Below, one piece after another: positions 55,341 through 64,000 of a DNA stretch of 64,000 nucleotides. This DNA comes from Bacteroidales bacterium (GTDB lineage Bacteria; Bacteroidota; Bacteroidia; Bacteroidales; Salinivirgaceae). Location of the stretch: contig JAAYQU010000013.1 in the NCBI GenBank assembly GCA_012519055.1, forward strand, positions 17,969 through 81,968, given 5' to 3'. The notes under the pieces are model-generated. The model ran no database searches. It had not been told where the DNA came from and saw nothing but the letters and a program-made list of their open reading frames with translations. Each line of letters begins with the position of its first letter. The stretch's first letter is position 1. The translations under genes were made by a program, and so were the position numbers.

Positions 55341-57791
55341 ATGAACATATCTTACAATTGGCTAAAAAATTACATTAAACTTTCAGAAACCCCTGAAGCT
55401 TTAGCAGAAATATTAACCTCGATAGGGCTTGAAGTTGAGAGCATTGAAGAGATAGAATCAATCAAAGGCGGATTGAAAGGATTGATTATAGGAAAGGTTT
55501 TAGAATGTAAAAAACACACCAACTCTGATCATCTGAGCCTTACAAAAGTTGATATTGGTAACTCAAATATTTTGCCAATTGTTTGTGGCGCACCTAATAT
55601 TGCTGCAGGTCAAAAGGTTGTTGTGGCAACAATTGGAACAAAGCTATATGATGATGATAAAGAATTTGAGATAAAAAAAGCTAAAATCAGAGGCGAAGAA
55701 TCAATGGGAATGATATGCTCCGAAAGAGAGATAGGTATTGGTTCATCACACGCAGGAATATTAGTTTTGCCAGATGATGCCGTTGTCGGAACACCCGCAG
55801 CACAGTATTACAATCTTACAAGCGATTACGTATTCTCAATAGGATTAACGCCAAACCGCCCCGATGCTATGTCGCACGTGGGTGTAGCGCGCGATTTGTC
55901 AGCATATTTTAGCATTCGCGAAAAACGTGATTACAGTTTTCCAGATGTTTCTGACTTTAATATCGATCGAACCACAAATCCCACAACCGTTACAATTGAA
56001 GATAATGATGGTTGTTTTAGATATGCAGGATTGACAATCGAAAATATAACAATTACAGAATCACCAAAATGGCTTAAAGAAAAGCTAACTGCAATAGGAT
56101 TAAACCCAATAAATAATGTTGTTGATATCACCAATTTTGTTATGTACGAACTAGGGCAACCATTGCACTCTTTCGACTTAGATTATATTAAAGGCAATAA
56201 AGTAATAATCAAAACATTACCACAAGGCGCAAAGTTTACAACTTTAGACGAAACGGAACGCACCTTAAACGCCAACGATCTTATGATTTGCAATGCCGAA
56301 GAGGGAATGTGTATGGCAGGTGTTTTCGGAGGTTTAAAAAGCGGTATTACCGAAAAAACAACGAGCGTTTTCTTAGAAAGCGCATGGTTTAATCCAGTAA
56401 GAATACGTAAAACAGCACGTTTTCATGGCATTTCAACCGATGCATCGTTTCGATATGAACGTGGCACCGACCCAAATATAGTTGTTGTTGCACTGAAAAG
56501 GGCTGCCAGCTTAATCAAAGAACTTGCGGGCGGACAAATTACATCGAACATAATAGATGTTTACCCAAAACCAGCTGAGAACTTTGTTGTCAACTTCAAT
56601 CTTAACAAATTTAACGCTTTTGCAGGGAAAGATATTCCTGCCGATACTGTTAAAACCATCCTAAAATCATTAGAAATAGATGTTGAAGAAATAAACGACA
56701 TCAACTACAAGCTTTCAGTACCTCCTTATCGTGTTGACGTACAAAGAGAAGCCGATATAACCGAAGAGATCTTGCGAATATACGGCTTTAACAATATTGA
56801 AATGCAAGAAAAAACCATATCGTCGATGGTACAAAGCCCAAAGCCAAATCCTGAAGCATTGCAAGATAAAATCAGCGACATGTTGGCTGCATCTGGGTTT
56901 TATGAAATGATGAATAATTCAATAACAAAATCATCATATTTTGAACAATTCAATAAATCCGAAGAATCAAAACTTGTTAGGATAATAAATCCATTAAGCT
57001 CAGATTTAAACTGTATGCGACAATCGCTGCTTTTTGGAGCACTAGAAACATTGCGATTTAACAGTAACAGACAACATCCAAACATGAAGTTTTTCGAATT
57101 CGGAAAAACCTACTTCCGTGACAACCAAGAGAGTGCACAGTCATTAAAGTCTTTTTCAGAAGTATACAGATTGGCTTTGATTACAACCGGCAATCAAAGT
57201 GAGCAAAACTGGAATGTGGCCGAAACACGCACATCATTTTTTGATTTAAAAGCAATAGTCGAAAATATATTTATCAGAATGGGTATTAACGACTTAAACT
57301 CTATACAGCTATCATCAGTCGAGAACGATATGTGCAGTGAAGGATTAAAATTTGTGTGCAGAAAAAAAGAAGTTGGCGAAATATGGATTTTAAATAAAAA
57401 ACTTAACAAACTATTCGATATCCCAACAACTATATATTATGCTGAATTAGACTGGGAACTTTTATTAAAAATATACAAACAAAACAAAATAGAGTTCCGT
57501 GAAATTTCAAAATATCCCGCTGTAAGACGCGATTTAGCACTATTGATAAACAAAAACATAACGTTTGATAAACTGAAAGATATAGCTACAAAAACCGAAA
57601 AAGAGTTGTTGAAAAACGTTGGACTGTTTGACGTTTACGAGGGCGACAAAATAGCCGAAGGGTATAAGTCGTATGCACTTAGTTTTATCCTGCAAGATGA
57701 AACAAAAACATTGAAAGACGAGCAAATTGACAATACCATGCAAAAACTAATAAATGCTTTTGAACGCGAGGTAGGAGCAAAACTCAGATAA
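55341..57791 (+). CDS. pheT: Phenylalanine-tRNA ligase, beta subunit
   Basis: 816 residues, standard length. The N-terminal 'MNISYNWLKNYIKL' and tRNA-binding EMAP/OB region ('VLECKKHTNSDHLSLTKVDIG', 'VCGAPNI') are followed by B3/B4 editing domains ('GLTPNRPDAMSHVGVARDL'), B5 and the catalytic-like core, with a FDX-ACB domain at the end ('ISKYPAVRRDLALLI'). pheS is not in the window. The region in front (55149-55340) contains AT-rich repeats and a TATTTTTG box at 55268-55275 that may be its promoter. Confidence 0.97.
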   Translation: MNISYNWLKNYIKLSETPEALAEILTSIGLEVESIEEIESIKGGLKGLIIGKVLECKKHTNSDHLSLTKVDIGNSNILPIVCGAPNIAAGQKVVVATIGTKLYDDDKEFEIKKAKIRGEESMGMICSEREIGIGSSHAGILVLPDDAVVGTPAAQYYNLTSDYVFSIGLTPNRPDAMSHVGVARDLSAYFSIREKRDYSFPDVSDFNIDRTTNPTTVTIEDNDGCFRYAGLTIENITITESPKWLKEKLTAIGLNPINNVVDITNFVMYELGQPLHSFDLDYIKGNKVIIKTLPQGAKFTTLDETERTLNANDLMICNAEEGMCMAGVFGGLKSGITEKTTSVFLESAWFNPVRIRKTARFHGISTDASFRYERGTDPNIVVVALKRAASLIKELAGGQITSNIIDVYPKPAENFVVNFNLNKFNAFAGKDIPADTVKTILKSLEIDVEEINDINYKLSVPPYRVDVQREADITEEILRIYGFNNIEMQEKTISSMVQSPKPNPEALQDKISDMLAASGFYEMMNNSITKSSYFEQFNKSEESKLVRIINPLSSDLNCMRQSLLFGALETLRFNSNRQHPNMKFFEFGKTYFRDNQESAQSLKSFSEVYRLALITTGNQSEQNWNVAETRTSFFDLKAIVENIFIRMGINDLNSIQLSSVENDMCSEGLKFVCRKKEVGEIWILNKKLNKLFDIPTTIYYAELDWELLLKIYKQNKIEFREISKYPAVRRDLALLINKNITFDKLKDIATKTEKELLKNVGLFDVYEGDKIAEGYKSYALSFILQDETKTLKDEQIDNTMQKLINAFEREVGAKLR

Positions 57792-57842
57792 ACAAACTAA
57801 ATTTCGAGCTCTATTTTCCTTTGAAAAAAGAAAAATGGAACA

Positions 57843-57870
57843 TTGTTTGTGGAAGAATTGCATAAATTTG
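57843..57870 (+). promoter_or_regulatory. Candidate promoter of the Omp28-type gene
   Basis: TAAATTTG at 57863-57870 is a full TAnnTTTG match, with TTG at 57843-57845 seventeen bases upstream. The gene's ATG is at 57950. Confidence 0.5.
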
Positions 57871-57949
57871 TAATACTTAGTTAAGTAATTTCCTTAACAA
57901 AGAATTTCATTCAATTATCCGCTATTATTAACAATTAAACAAAACTAGT

Positions 57950-59947
57950 ATGAAAAAATTTATTGTCGCACTTCTTGCGCTAATACCATTTGTAATTAGC
58001 GCACAAACAATTGTTAGCACCTCTCCACAAAACAAAAATGTGATTTTAGAGCAATACACAGGTATCAATTGCGGCTTTTGCCCTCAAGGCACCACAATTG
58101 CAAATCAGATCTATAATGCTAATCCGACCAGGGTTGTTATTATTGCTATTCATGCTGGTAATTACTCAAACCCAAGTGCAGGTCAACCTGATTTTAGGAC
58201 GCCTTTTGGTACAGCATTGGTTAACCAATCTCTTCTTTCAGGGTTTCCTGCAGGGAGCATAAATCGTCATGTTTTCCCTGATTACTCTATGACACCCCCA
58301 AATGGAACTGCTATGGGTAGAGGTTATTGGGCAAGTGCTGCAAATCAAATTATGGGCGAATCTTCGTATGTAAATGTTGGAGCAACAGCCGAAATAGACC
58401 TGTTGTCCAGAGAAATTACAGTTTATGTTGAAGCTTATTATACTGGTAACAGTCCTGTTTCAACAAATAAAATTAATATTGTTCTTTTACAAGACAAAAC
58501 ATACGGATTTCAGGCAAATGGCGGTAGCAATTATGAGCATAATAACCGCTTAATTCATATGATTACAGGACAATGGGGAGCAGACATTACCCAAACTTCT
58601 GCTGGCTCTCTATATTCAAACACATTTACATACACTATTCCCGAACACTTAAACCAAATCCCCATTTTATTGGAGAATTTAAGGATTGCTGCTTTTGTTG
58701 CAGAAGGACAACAAGAGATAATTTCAGGTTTGCAAGTTAAACCTACTATTGTTAACGTGCCAGACGTTGAATATCTAATAGTTGGACACTCTATCCATTC
58801 AGATGTTTGGGAAGGAAAAATTGCACCTGCATTTTCAGTAAAAAGCTATGGAAATAGTGTAACATCATTAGATATCGAATACAAAGTAAATAATGAGCAG
58901 ACTCATAGCTACACTTGGAACGGAAACCCTCAATTTCTAGAAACATTCGAAATAGTGTTGCCTGAAATTACTTTTGATGCTCAGCAAACCAACACACTGA
59001 CAATTAATATTCTGAACGAAGACTTTTCTCCCGAGAATAACAGTTTAAATTTAACTTTAAACCTAGCTCCTACTGCTCCTATAAATGATATAAAAGTAGT
59101 GGTAAAACCTGATCAATATGGCTCAGAAACCACTTGGAATATAAAAAATGAAACAGGCACAATTATAGCCCAAGGAGGTCCTTACTCAAGCACTTCAGTG
59201 GTAACTCACGAATTATTCATAGATGATGGTAATTACACTATCTACGTATTTGACAGTTACGGAGATGGAATCACTGGTGGATACGTAAGGGTTAAATATG
59301 GAGATGAACTTATTTTAGATATTCCGGGTTCAACAATAGGCTCAAGCATATCAAAAAAAATCATAGTAAGTAGTATTATTGAGATTGATTTTAATCCGTA
59401 TGATGGCTCTACTAGTGCTCCCGCTAATGGTCCTTTCAAAATCTTCCCAAATGTTCAAATGTATACGCCTGAAGGAGACGTTATTAACGAAGACAATGTA
59501 TATTTTGCAGTTGAATTAAACAAAGACACAAATGAAGGTCAAATTATACCATACACCGCAACTGTTGATGGAAATCATACAATTAGCATTGTTCCTGACT
59601 ATACTTTGAACGATGGTACGGTTGTATGTTTGTCACTTAATGCCAAAACAGTTGAAGGATATAGTATAAAACGTACTGTTCATTTCACAGTCGGTCCTGT
59701 AGGAATATATGAAAACGGCTATTCAAATATTTCAATATACCCTAATCCTGCAAAAGAATCATTTACAATTTCTGGAGTTAATTTTGGAGAGGTGTCAGTT
59801 TATTCATTAAACGGACAAATGGTTTTAATTAAGAAAATAAACCCATCTAATAATATTATCCCCACTGGTGACATGCAGGGAGTTTATATAGTAAAAATTC
59901 AAACAAACGATAAATCAATAATTAAACAATTAATAGTTATCGAATAG
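57950..59947 (+). CDS. Omp28-related secreted protein with T9SS sorting domain
   Basis: 665 residues. Signal peptide about 1-18 (ending VISAQ). Residues 30-250 are an Omp28-type thioredoxin-like region: 'LEQYTGINCGFCPQGTTIA' has C41 and C44, a CxxC pair, followed by 'VVIIAIHAGNYS' and 'SGFPAGSINR'. The middle part is Ig-like sandwiches, including 'DDGNYTIYVFDSYGDGITGGY', a motif shared by many secreted Bacteroidetes proteins. The C-terminal sorting domain is 'ISIYPNPAKESFTISGVNF ... GVYIVKIQTN'. Export through the type IX system is inferred. Function unknown; thiol-redox activity at the cell surface is possible. Confidence 0.88.
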   Translation: MKKFIVALLALIPFVISAQTIVSTSPQNKNVILEQYTGINCGFCPQGTTIANQIYNANPTRVVIIAIHAGNYSNPSAGQPDFRTPFGTALVNQSLLSGFPAGSINRHVFPDYSMTPPNGTAMGRGYWASAANQIMGESSYVNVGATAEIDLLSREITVYVEAYYTGNSPVSTNKINIVLLQDKTYGFQANGGSNYEHNNRLIHMITGQWGADITQTSAGSLYSNTFTYTIPEHLNQIPILLENLRIAAFVAEGQQEIISGLQVKPTIVNVPDVEYLIVGHSIHSDVWEGKIAPAFSVKSYGNSVTSLDIEYKVNNEQTHSYTWNGNPQFLETFEIVLPEITFDAQQTNTLTINILNEDFSPENNSLNLTLNLAPTAPINDIKVVVKPDQYGSETTWNIKNETGTIIAQGGPYSSTSVVTHELFIDDGNYTIYVFDSYGDGITGGYVRVKYGDELILDIPGSTIGSSISKKIIVSSIIEIDFNPYDGSTSAPANGPFKIFPNVQMYTPEGDVINEDNVYFAVELNKDTNEGQIIPYTATVDGNHTISIVPDYTLNDGTVVCLSLNAKTVEGYSIKRTVHFTVGPVGIYENGYSNISIYPNPAKESFTISGVNFGEVSVYSLNGQMVLIKKINPSNNIIPTGDMQGVYIVKIQTNDKSIIKQLIVIE

Positions 59948-59963
59948 TTTATTCGTAAAACCA

Positions 59964-60000
59964 GAAAAAAGGGGATTATAAAAGTAATCCTCTTTTTTTT
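59964..60000 (+). terminator. Terminator after the Omp28-type gene
   Basis: AAAAAAGGGGATTA and TAATCCTCTTTTTTTT pair around a four-to-six-base loop, ending in an eight-T run. Confidence 0.85.
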
Positions 60001-60065
60001 ATCGTTTACTGAACAAAAAAAACTAATTTTGAGACTCGAAACTAAACAAGAAAAACAGTTTACAC

Positions 60066-61340
60066 ATGCTTACATTAAAACAAATAAAAGAGAATTACGA
60101 TCAAGTAATAGCAGGGCTGGAGAAAAAAAAGTTCAAAAATATTGAGCTTATTGACGAAATTGTTAAAACCGACGATTTAAGAAAAGAATCACAGAAAAAG
60201 GCTGACGATGCATCTGCCGAACTAAATAATATATCCAAAACTATTGGCAAATTATTTCAAGAGGGTAAAAAAGAGGAAGCAGAAGCAGCCAGAGAGAAGA
60301 CAGTAATTCTAAAAGATGAAATTAAAACCTTAACAGACGCTCAAAAAGAGGCAGAAACAGCTCTTGAAAAATTATTAGTTCTAATTCCTAATATTCCGCA
60401 CATTTCAGTTCCTGTTGGATCTACAGCAGAAGATAACGAAATAATACGTTCAGGAGGAACAGTAAGTAAACCAAAAGCAGACGACCTGCCACACTGGGAC
60501 TTGGCTAAAAAATATGATATCATTGATTTTGAGTTAGGTGTAAAAATTACAGGAGCAGGTTTCCCTCTATATAAAAATAGGGGTTCTAAACTTCAACGTG
60601 CTTTAATCAATTTCTTTCTCGACGAAGCTATCAACAACGGTTACATAGAAGTGCAACCTCCTATTTTAGTAAATGAGGATTCGGGTTTTGGTACGGGTAA
60701 TCTCCCCGACAAAGAGGGACAGATGTACTATGTAAATGCCGACAACCTTTATTTATTGCCAACTGCCGAAGTACCTGTTACAAACATATATCGCGATATG
60801 ATTCTCGAAGAGAAAGAGTTACCTATAAAAAATTGCGCTTATACACCCTGTTTTCGTCGCGAAGCTGGTTCATACGGTAAAGATGTCAGAGGGTTGAACC
60901 GCCTACACCAATTCGATAAAGTAGAGATAGTGTGCATTTCACACCCCGAAAATTCGTACGAGATACACGAAAAAATGGTAAACTATGTCGAAAGCTTAGT
61001 AAAAAAACTACAACTACCCTACCGAATTCTTAGACTTTGCGGTGGTGACATGAGCTTTACCTCTGCCCTAACGTACGACTTCGAGGTATGGTCACGCGCA
61101 CAAGAGCGATGGTTGGAAGTGAGTTCAGTTTCAAATTTTGAAAGCTTTCAGGCAAATCGTCTTAAATGTCGCTATCGCGATGCGGAAACAAAAAAAACAA
61201 ACTTAGTACACACGCTTAATGGTAGCGCATTAGCATTGCCGCGCATTGTAGCAGCATTGTTGGAAAACAACCAAACTGAAAAGGGAATTGTAATTCCTGA
61301 TGTATTAGTACCATACACTGGTTTTTCTATTATTGACTAA
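60066..61340 (+). CDS. serS: Serine-tRNA ligase
   Basis: 424 residues. Residues 1-110 form the antiparallel coiled-coil tRNA-binding arm. The class II core includes 'GAGFPLYKNRGSKLQRALINFFLDEA', motif 2 'CFRREAGSYGKDVRGLNRLHQFDKVE' (in parts) and motif 3 'NGSALALPRIVAALLENNQ'. It charges tRNA-Ser in the cytoplasm. ruvC starts 14 bases downstream. Confidence 0.98.
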   Translation: MLTLKQIKENYDQVIAGLEKKKFKNIELIDEIVKTDDLRKESQKKADDASAELNNISKTIGKLFQEGKKEEAEAAREKTVILKDEIKTLTDAQKEAETALEKLLVLIPNIPHISVPVGSTAEDNEIIRSGGTVSKPKADDLPHWDLAKKYDIIDFELGVKITGAGFPLYKNRGSKLQRALINFFLDEAINNGYIEVQPPILVNEDSGFGTGNLPDKEGQMYYVNADNLYLLPTAEVPVTNIYRDMILEEKELPIKNCAYTPCFRREAGSYGKDVRGLNRLHQFDKVEIVCISHPENSYEIHEKMVNYVESLVKKLQLPYRILRLCGGDMSFTSALTYDFEVWSRAQERWLEVSSVSNFESFQANRLKCRYRDAETKKTNLVHTLNGSALALPRIVAALLENNQTEKGIVIPDVLVPYTGFSIID

Positions 61341-61354
61341 TTTAAAAAAGTAAA

Positions 61355-61921
61355 ATGCAACAAACACCGTCTCGCATAATATTGGGTATCGATCCTGGAA
61401 CCACAATAATGGGATACGGTTTGCTTGATGCATCGTGTAGCGATTTAAAGGTTATAAGTTTAGGAATCATTGATTTACGTAAAATTAAAGACCATTATTT
61501 AAAACTCTCCTATATTTACGACCGAACAAAGATGTTGGTTGAGCAATACTCGCCAGATGAGTTGGCTATAGAATCACCTTTTTTTGGTAAAAATGTTCAG
61601 TCGATGTTAAAGTTAGGTCGCGCACAAGGTGTTGCAATGGCAGCTGCTCTTAGTTATAAGATTCCAATATACGAATATGCTCCTCTCAAAGTAAAGCTTG
61701 CAATCACTGGAAACGGAAATGCTTCAAAAGAACAAGTGTCAGGCATGTTAATGAAAATGTTCAATATCGAAAATGAGCCATCATTTTATGATGCTACTGA
61801 CGGTTTAGCTGTGGCAGTTTGCCACTATTATCAAAGCAAGAGCGTTCATGGAGGCAAAAGCAAGGGCAAAGCAAATTCATGGAGTAATTTTGTAAAAAAC
61901 AATCAAGATAGAATTTGTTGA
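61355..61921 (+). CDS. ruvC: Crossover junction endodeoxyribonuclease RuvC
   Basis: 188 residues. Catalytic acids are at D13 (GIDPGTT), E73 (LAIESPFFGKN) and D146/D149 ('FYDATDGLAVAV'), matching the RuvC four-acid site. It resolves Holliday junctions. Following serS by 14 bases. The C-terminal tail is Lys/Ser-rich and slightly longer than the E. coli protein. Confidence 0.96.
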   Translation: MQQTPSRIILGIDPGTTIMGYGLLDASCSDLKVISLGIIDLRKIKDHYLKLSYIYDRTKMLVEQYSPDELAIESPFFGKNVQSMLKLGRAQGVAMAAALSYKIPIYEYAPLKVKLAITGNGNASKEQVSGMLMKMFNIENEPSFYDATDGLAVAVCHYYQSKSVHGGKSKGKANSWSNFVKNNQDRIC

Positions 61922-62152
61922 CGACACGGTGACTAAGCCGAAGTATAAAAGGAACAAGGTGAAAGGTGAAAGGGACAAGGTGATGCACCGCATTCATAAC
62001 TCGTAACTCGTAATTGCTAATTGATAATTGATAACGTGGGTTATGTTTTTAACATAGAGATGCCATAATATGATGTCTCTACAACACCTTAACATTCAGA
62101 TAATTATTTATTCGTAATTGCTAATTGTTCATTGCTAATTGCTAATTCCTTG
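61922..62152. repeat. AT-rich intergenic repeats and an imperfect palindrome
   Basis: 231 bases without a gene. 61951-61984 has short repeated ACAAGGTGA/AAAGGTGAA units. 62000-62035 and 62110-62147 carry repeated TAATTGCTAATTG/TAATTGATAATTG units. In between, 62055-62081 is an imperfect palindrome (TAGAGATGCCATA around one base, with G-T-tolerant pairing) whose ends match those of the perfect palindrome at 8305-8336. Confidence 0.6.
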
Positions 62153-63415
62153 TCACGTTTTAAGCTTTTTCTTTTTAGCGGCAGGGAATAGTATATTATT
62201 GAGAATTAATCTGTATCCCGGCGAATTTGGGTACAACTCCAACAATGTATGATGGTCGCCTACATAATGTCTGTAATCTTCCGGGTCGTGACCACCATAA
62301 AATGTCCACGTACCATTGCCAAAATTTCCGTGAATATAGCGTGCTTCATCAAGTGCTTTATTTTCTCCCATTATAAGGACTTCGGGCTTAATTAAACGCT
62401 TATCGAATGCTGTTGTTTGTCCCATAAATCCTTTGATAACAGTTTCATGGTTTTGGCAAAGCATTGTGGGTACTGGATCCCACTTTGCCGAAAATTCAAA
62501 CAGAGTAAAAACATCGTTACTCTCTGAAACTCTCCTGTTTTGCGTAACATCAATATTGGAATACTCGTATTCTAAAGGATTTAAAACTAAAGTAAAATCA
62601 GTAAATGCAAAGCATTTTGAGTAATCTAGCTTTGAGTTCATATCCGGATCATAAGGATCTCCATCAAAAACCTGGTGGCAGATATCCACTCCTTCCGCAG
62701 CCAAAGCAATATCAAAAGAGTCTGTACCACTACACATTGCGAATAAAAAACCTCCATTTCTCACATACTCTTTTATGGTTTTTGCAACCGCAAGTTTTAA
62801 TAGTGAAACTTTTGAAAACCCTAAAGCTCTGGCGTCGTCTTCTGCGTTTCTTACTTGATTCTGGTACCAAGCTGTGTGACCATATGCTCCATAAAACTTA
62901 CCGTACTGACCTGTAAAGTCCTCATGATGAAGGTGTAACCAATCATAATCAGATAGTTTGCCCAGAACTATTTCTGTATCGTACAAAACATCATACGGTA
63001 CTTGTGCATATGTAAGAACCAAAGTAACTGCGTCATCCCATGGCAGAGCCTCTTTGGGACTATATACAGCAATGCGTGGGGCTTTATCTAACTGTATTGC
63101 ATCTTGATTTACGTCCGGTTGTGAGATTTCATGCAATATTAGCTCTTGCTGAGCTGATGATATTGTTTGATACCGCACATTACGAATCAGACACTCCGAC
63201 TCAATCTCTTTGGCGTAAGGCAAAAGGAAACTTCCTCCACGATAGTTTAGCAACCACCAGCCAGAAACGTCTTGCTGAAGCGCCCAATAAACAACTCCAT
63301 AGGCTCGCAAATGGTCAGTCTGCTCATTATCCATAGGAATCAAAATCCCTGTGGCATACGAAGTTAATGTAATATTAAGGATACAAAAAATATAAAATAT
63401 CTTTTTTATCATCAC
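62153..63415 (-). CDS. Secreted protein of unknown function, GATase1-like fold suspected
   Basis: 420 residues with a signal peptide (about 1-21). 'LHHEDFTGQYGKFYGAYGH' and 'GGFLFAMCSGTDSFDIALAAEG' are strongly patterned; the second looks like the nucleophile elbow of class I glutamine amidotransferase/DJ-1 folds, with a Cys between small residues. The end 'GTWTFYGGHDPEDYRHYVGDH' and 'SPGYRLILNNILFP' fits a ThuA/GATase1-like layout. Family members in Bacteroidota are often labelled 'asparagine synthetase B'; I see none of the expected Asn-synthetase motifs (no N-terminal Cys nucleophile, no SGGxDS ATP loop), so I avoid that name. Confidence 0.7.
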   Translation of the reverse strand: MMIKKIFYIFCILNITLTSYATGILIPMDNEQTDHLRAYGVVYWALQQDVSGWWLLNYRGGSFLLPYAKEIESECLIRNVRYQTISSAQQELILHEISQPDVNQDAIQLDKAPRIAVYSPKEALPWDDAVTLVLTYAQVPYDVLYDTEIVLGKLSDYDWLHLHHEDFTGQYGKFYGAYGHTAWYQNQVRNAEDDARALGFSKVSLLKLAVAKTIKEYVRNGGFLFAMCSGTDSFDIALAAEGVDICHQVFDGDPYDPDMNSKLDYSKCFAFTDFTLVLNPLEYEYSNIDVTQNRRVSESNDVFTLFEFSAKWDPVPTMLCQNHETVIKGFMGQTTAFDKRLIKPEVLIMGENKALDEARYIHGNFGNGTWTFYGGHDPEDYRHYVGDHHTLLELYPNSPGYRLILNNILFPAAKKKKLKT

Positions 63416-63452
63416 ATCTTATTAATATCAAATTGTTTGAAAATTATTTAGG

Positions 63453-64000
63453 CTAAAAAGGCATGTCTGGGTCATCAACTAATAATATATCGTTGTTGTT
63501 TTGATTTAAAAGCTCCGGTACAAATTCATCAACCTCATCATTCATTTTTGACTGAATAATGGGTGCTTCGTTTTCAAAACTACTAATATCAGCCATCCCT
63601 TCTACTCTAATGTCTGTGAAGCTGGCAAACTCCGACCTGAAATTTAATATAATATCGCCTATTGCACCATTACGATGCTTGGCAACAATTATTTCTGCTT
63701 TGCCGTCAGAGTCGGTGCCATCATATAGGGTGTCTATTTTATAATATTCTGGTCTATGAATAAATATAACAAGGTCAGCGTCTTGCTCAATCGATCCAGA
63801 TTCTCGCAGGTCAGACAGCTGAGGTCTTTTATTTCCTGTTCGCGTTTCTACCGCACGATTAAGCTGTGAAAGAGCTATAATAGGCACGTTCAGCTCTTTT
63901 GCCAACGCTTTAAGTGACCGCGAAATCATTGCCACCTCCTGTTCTCTTGAAGCCTGCTGTCCAGCAGTCATCAGTTGCAGATAGTCAATTATAATTAACT
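63453..64000 (-). CDS. dnaB: Replicative DNA helicase DnaB, C-terminal part (partial)
   Basis: The frame is open to base 64000 and continues beyond the window. The visible 182 residues begin '[10 protein letters not shown]', the Walker B strand of the RecA-like ATPase. '[34 protein letters not shown]', '[18 protein letters not shown]' and '[11 protein letters not shown]' are standard DnaB blocks. The tail past the ATPase core is acidic and ends DDPDMPF. DnaB unwinds DNA at the replication fork. Confidence 0.97.
   Translation of the reverse strand, partial: LIIIDYLQLMTAGQQASREQEVAMISRSLKALAKELNVPIIALSQLNRAVETRTGNKRPQLSDLRESGSIEQDADLVIFIHRPEYYKIDTLYDGTDSDGKAEIIVAKHRNGAIGDIILNFRSEFASFTDIRVEGMADISSFENEAPIIQSKMNDEVDEFVPELLNQNNNDILLVDDPDMPF

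Noticed and set aside
57950..59947. Peptidase or adhesin call for the T9SS protein
   Set aside because: The CGFCPQG site and Omp28-like pattern are clearer than any peptidase motif, and none was found.
1..64000. CRISPR arrays, prophage, insertion sequences, toxin-antitoxin or defence systems
   Set aside because: No direct-repeat arrays, transposase, integrase or phage genes were seen; gene content is core metabolism, envelope and translation throughout.

Overview
The window is about 64 kb of an AT-rich chromosome from an anaerobic or facultative member of the Bacteroidota, most likely Bacteroidales. Several things point there: two secreted proteins end in type IX secretion sorting domains; lipoprotein signal peptides are common; there are Bacteroidota-type families (BtuG-like propeller, FISUMP, Omp28, DUF6089-like barrels); ribosome-binding sites are weak; and TAnnTTTG promoter boxes lie upstream of several genes. 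The gene order CBS / NAD kinase / small barrels / uppS / bamA / two ompH (skp) / murI is also characteristic. I see no prophage, transposase, CRISPR array or integrated island. This is mostly core chromosome.

Layout. 1-86: 5' end of an NADP-type glutamate dehydrogenase. 590-3830: vitamin B12 uptake unit on the minus strand (cobalamin riboswitch, BtuB-like TonB receptor, BtuG-like lipoprotein). 3947-4085: tRNA-Leu(GAG) with terminator. 4182-8286: TMTC-like membrane protein with TPRs, then a sugar kinase fused to a RapZ C-terminal domain, overlapping a MurU-like nucleotidyltransferase. 8305-9428: a perfect 32-bp palindrome overlapping the stop codon of phosphofructokinase. 9811-12465: two lipoproteins and HldD. 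12554-17337: a large sensor-type SpoIIE phosphatase and an alpha-oxoamine synthase. 17478-22939: a compact six-gene minus-strand operon (TPR protein, threonine-synthase-like enzyme, PopT/DUF368 carrier, SiaC-like phosphoprotein, DUF5714-like Cys-rich protein, YgjV-GNAT fusion). 23122-24660: hydrolase and PdxJ.

24767-35893 is a long plus-strand envelope block: CBS protein, POTRA/Omp85-like barrel, NadK, three tandem small barrel proteins, UppS, BamA, two Skp/OmpH chaperones and MurI. It combines outer-membrane protein assembly with peptidoglycan precursor synthesis. 35987-40161 (minus): PpdK, ribosomal proteins L27 and L21, and a thioredoxin-like protein. 40303-44376: a 1357-residue T9SS cargo. 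44527-46533: YhcC-type radical SAM protein and threonine aldolase. 46804-49459: tryptophanase and a small MCP-like receptor. 49611-50852: CBM48-esterase lipoprotein. 50927-61921 (plus): HolA, AddA-like helicase-nuclease, PheT, an Omp28-type T9SS cargo, SerS, RuvC. 62153-64000 (minus): a secreted protein of unknown function and the C-terminal part of DnaB.

The most distinctive points are the AmgK-like kinase / RapZ-C fusion coupled to MurU (cell-wall sugar recycling, possibly sensed by the RapZ domain), the SiaC homologue in an operon with an undecaprenyl-phosphate carrier and a SpoIIE phosphatase nearby, the triplet of barrel proteins inserted ahead of uppS-bamA, and two related palindromes that may be REP-like elements. 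All product names come from reading motifs and overall similarity by eye; no database search was run.
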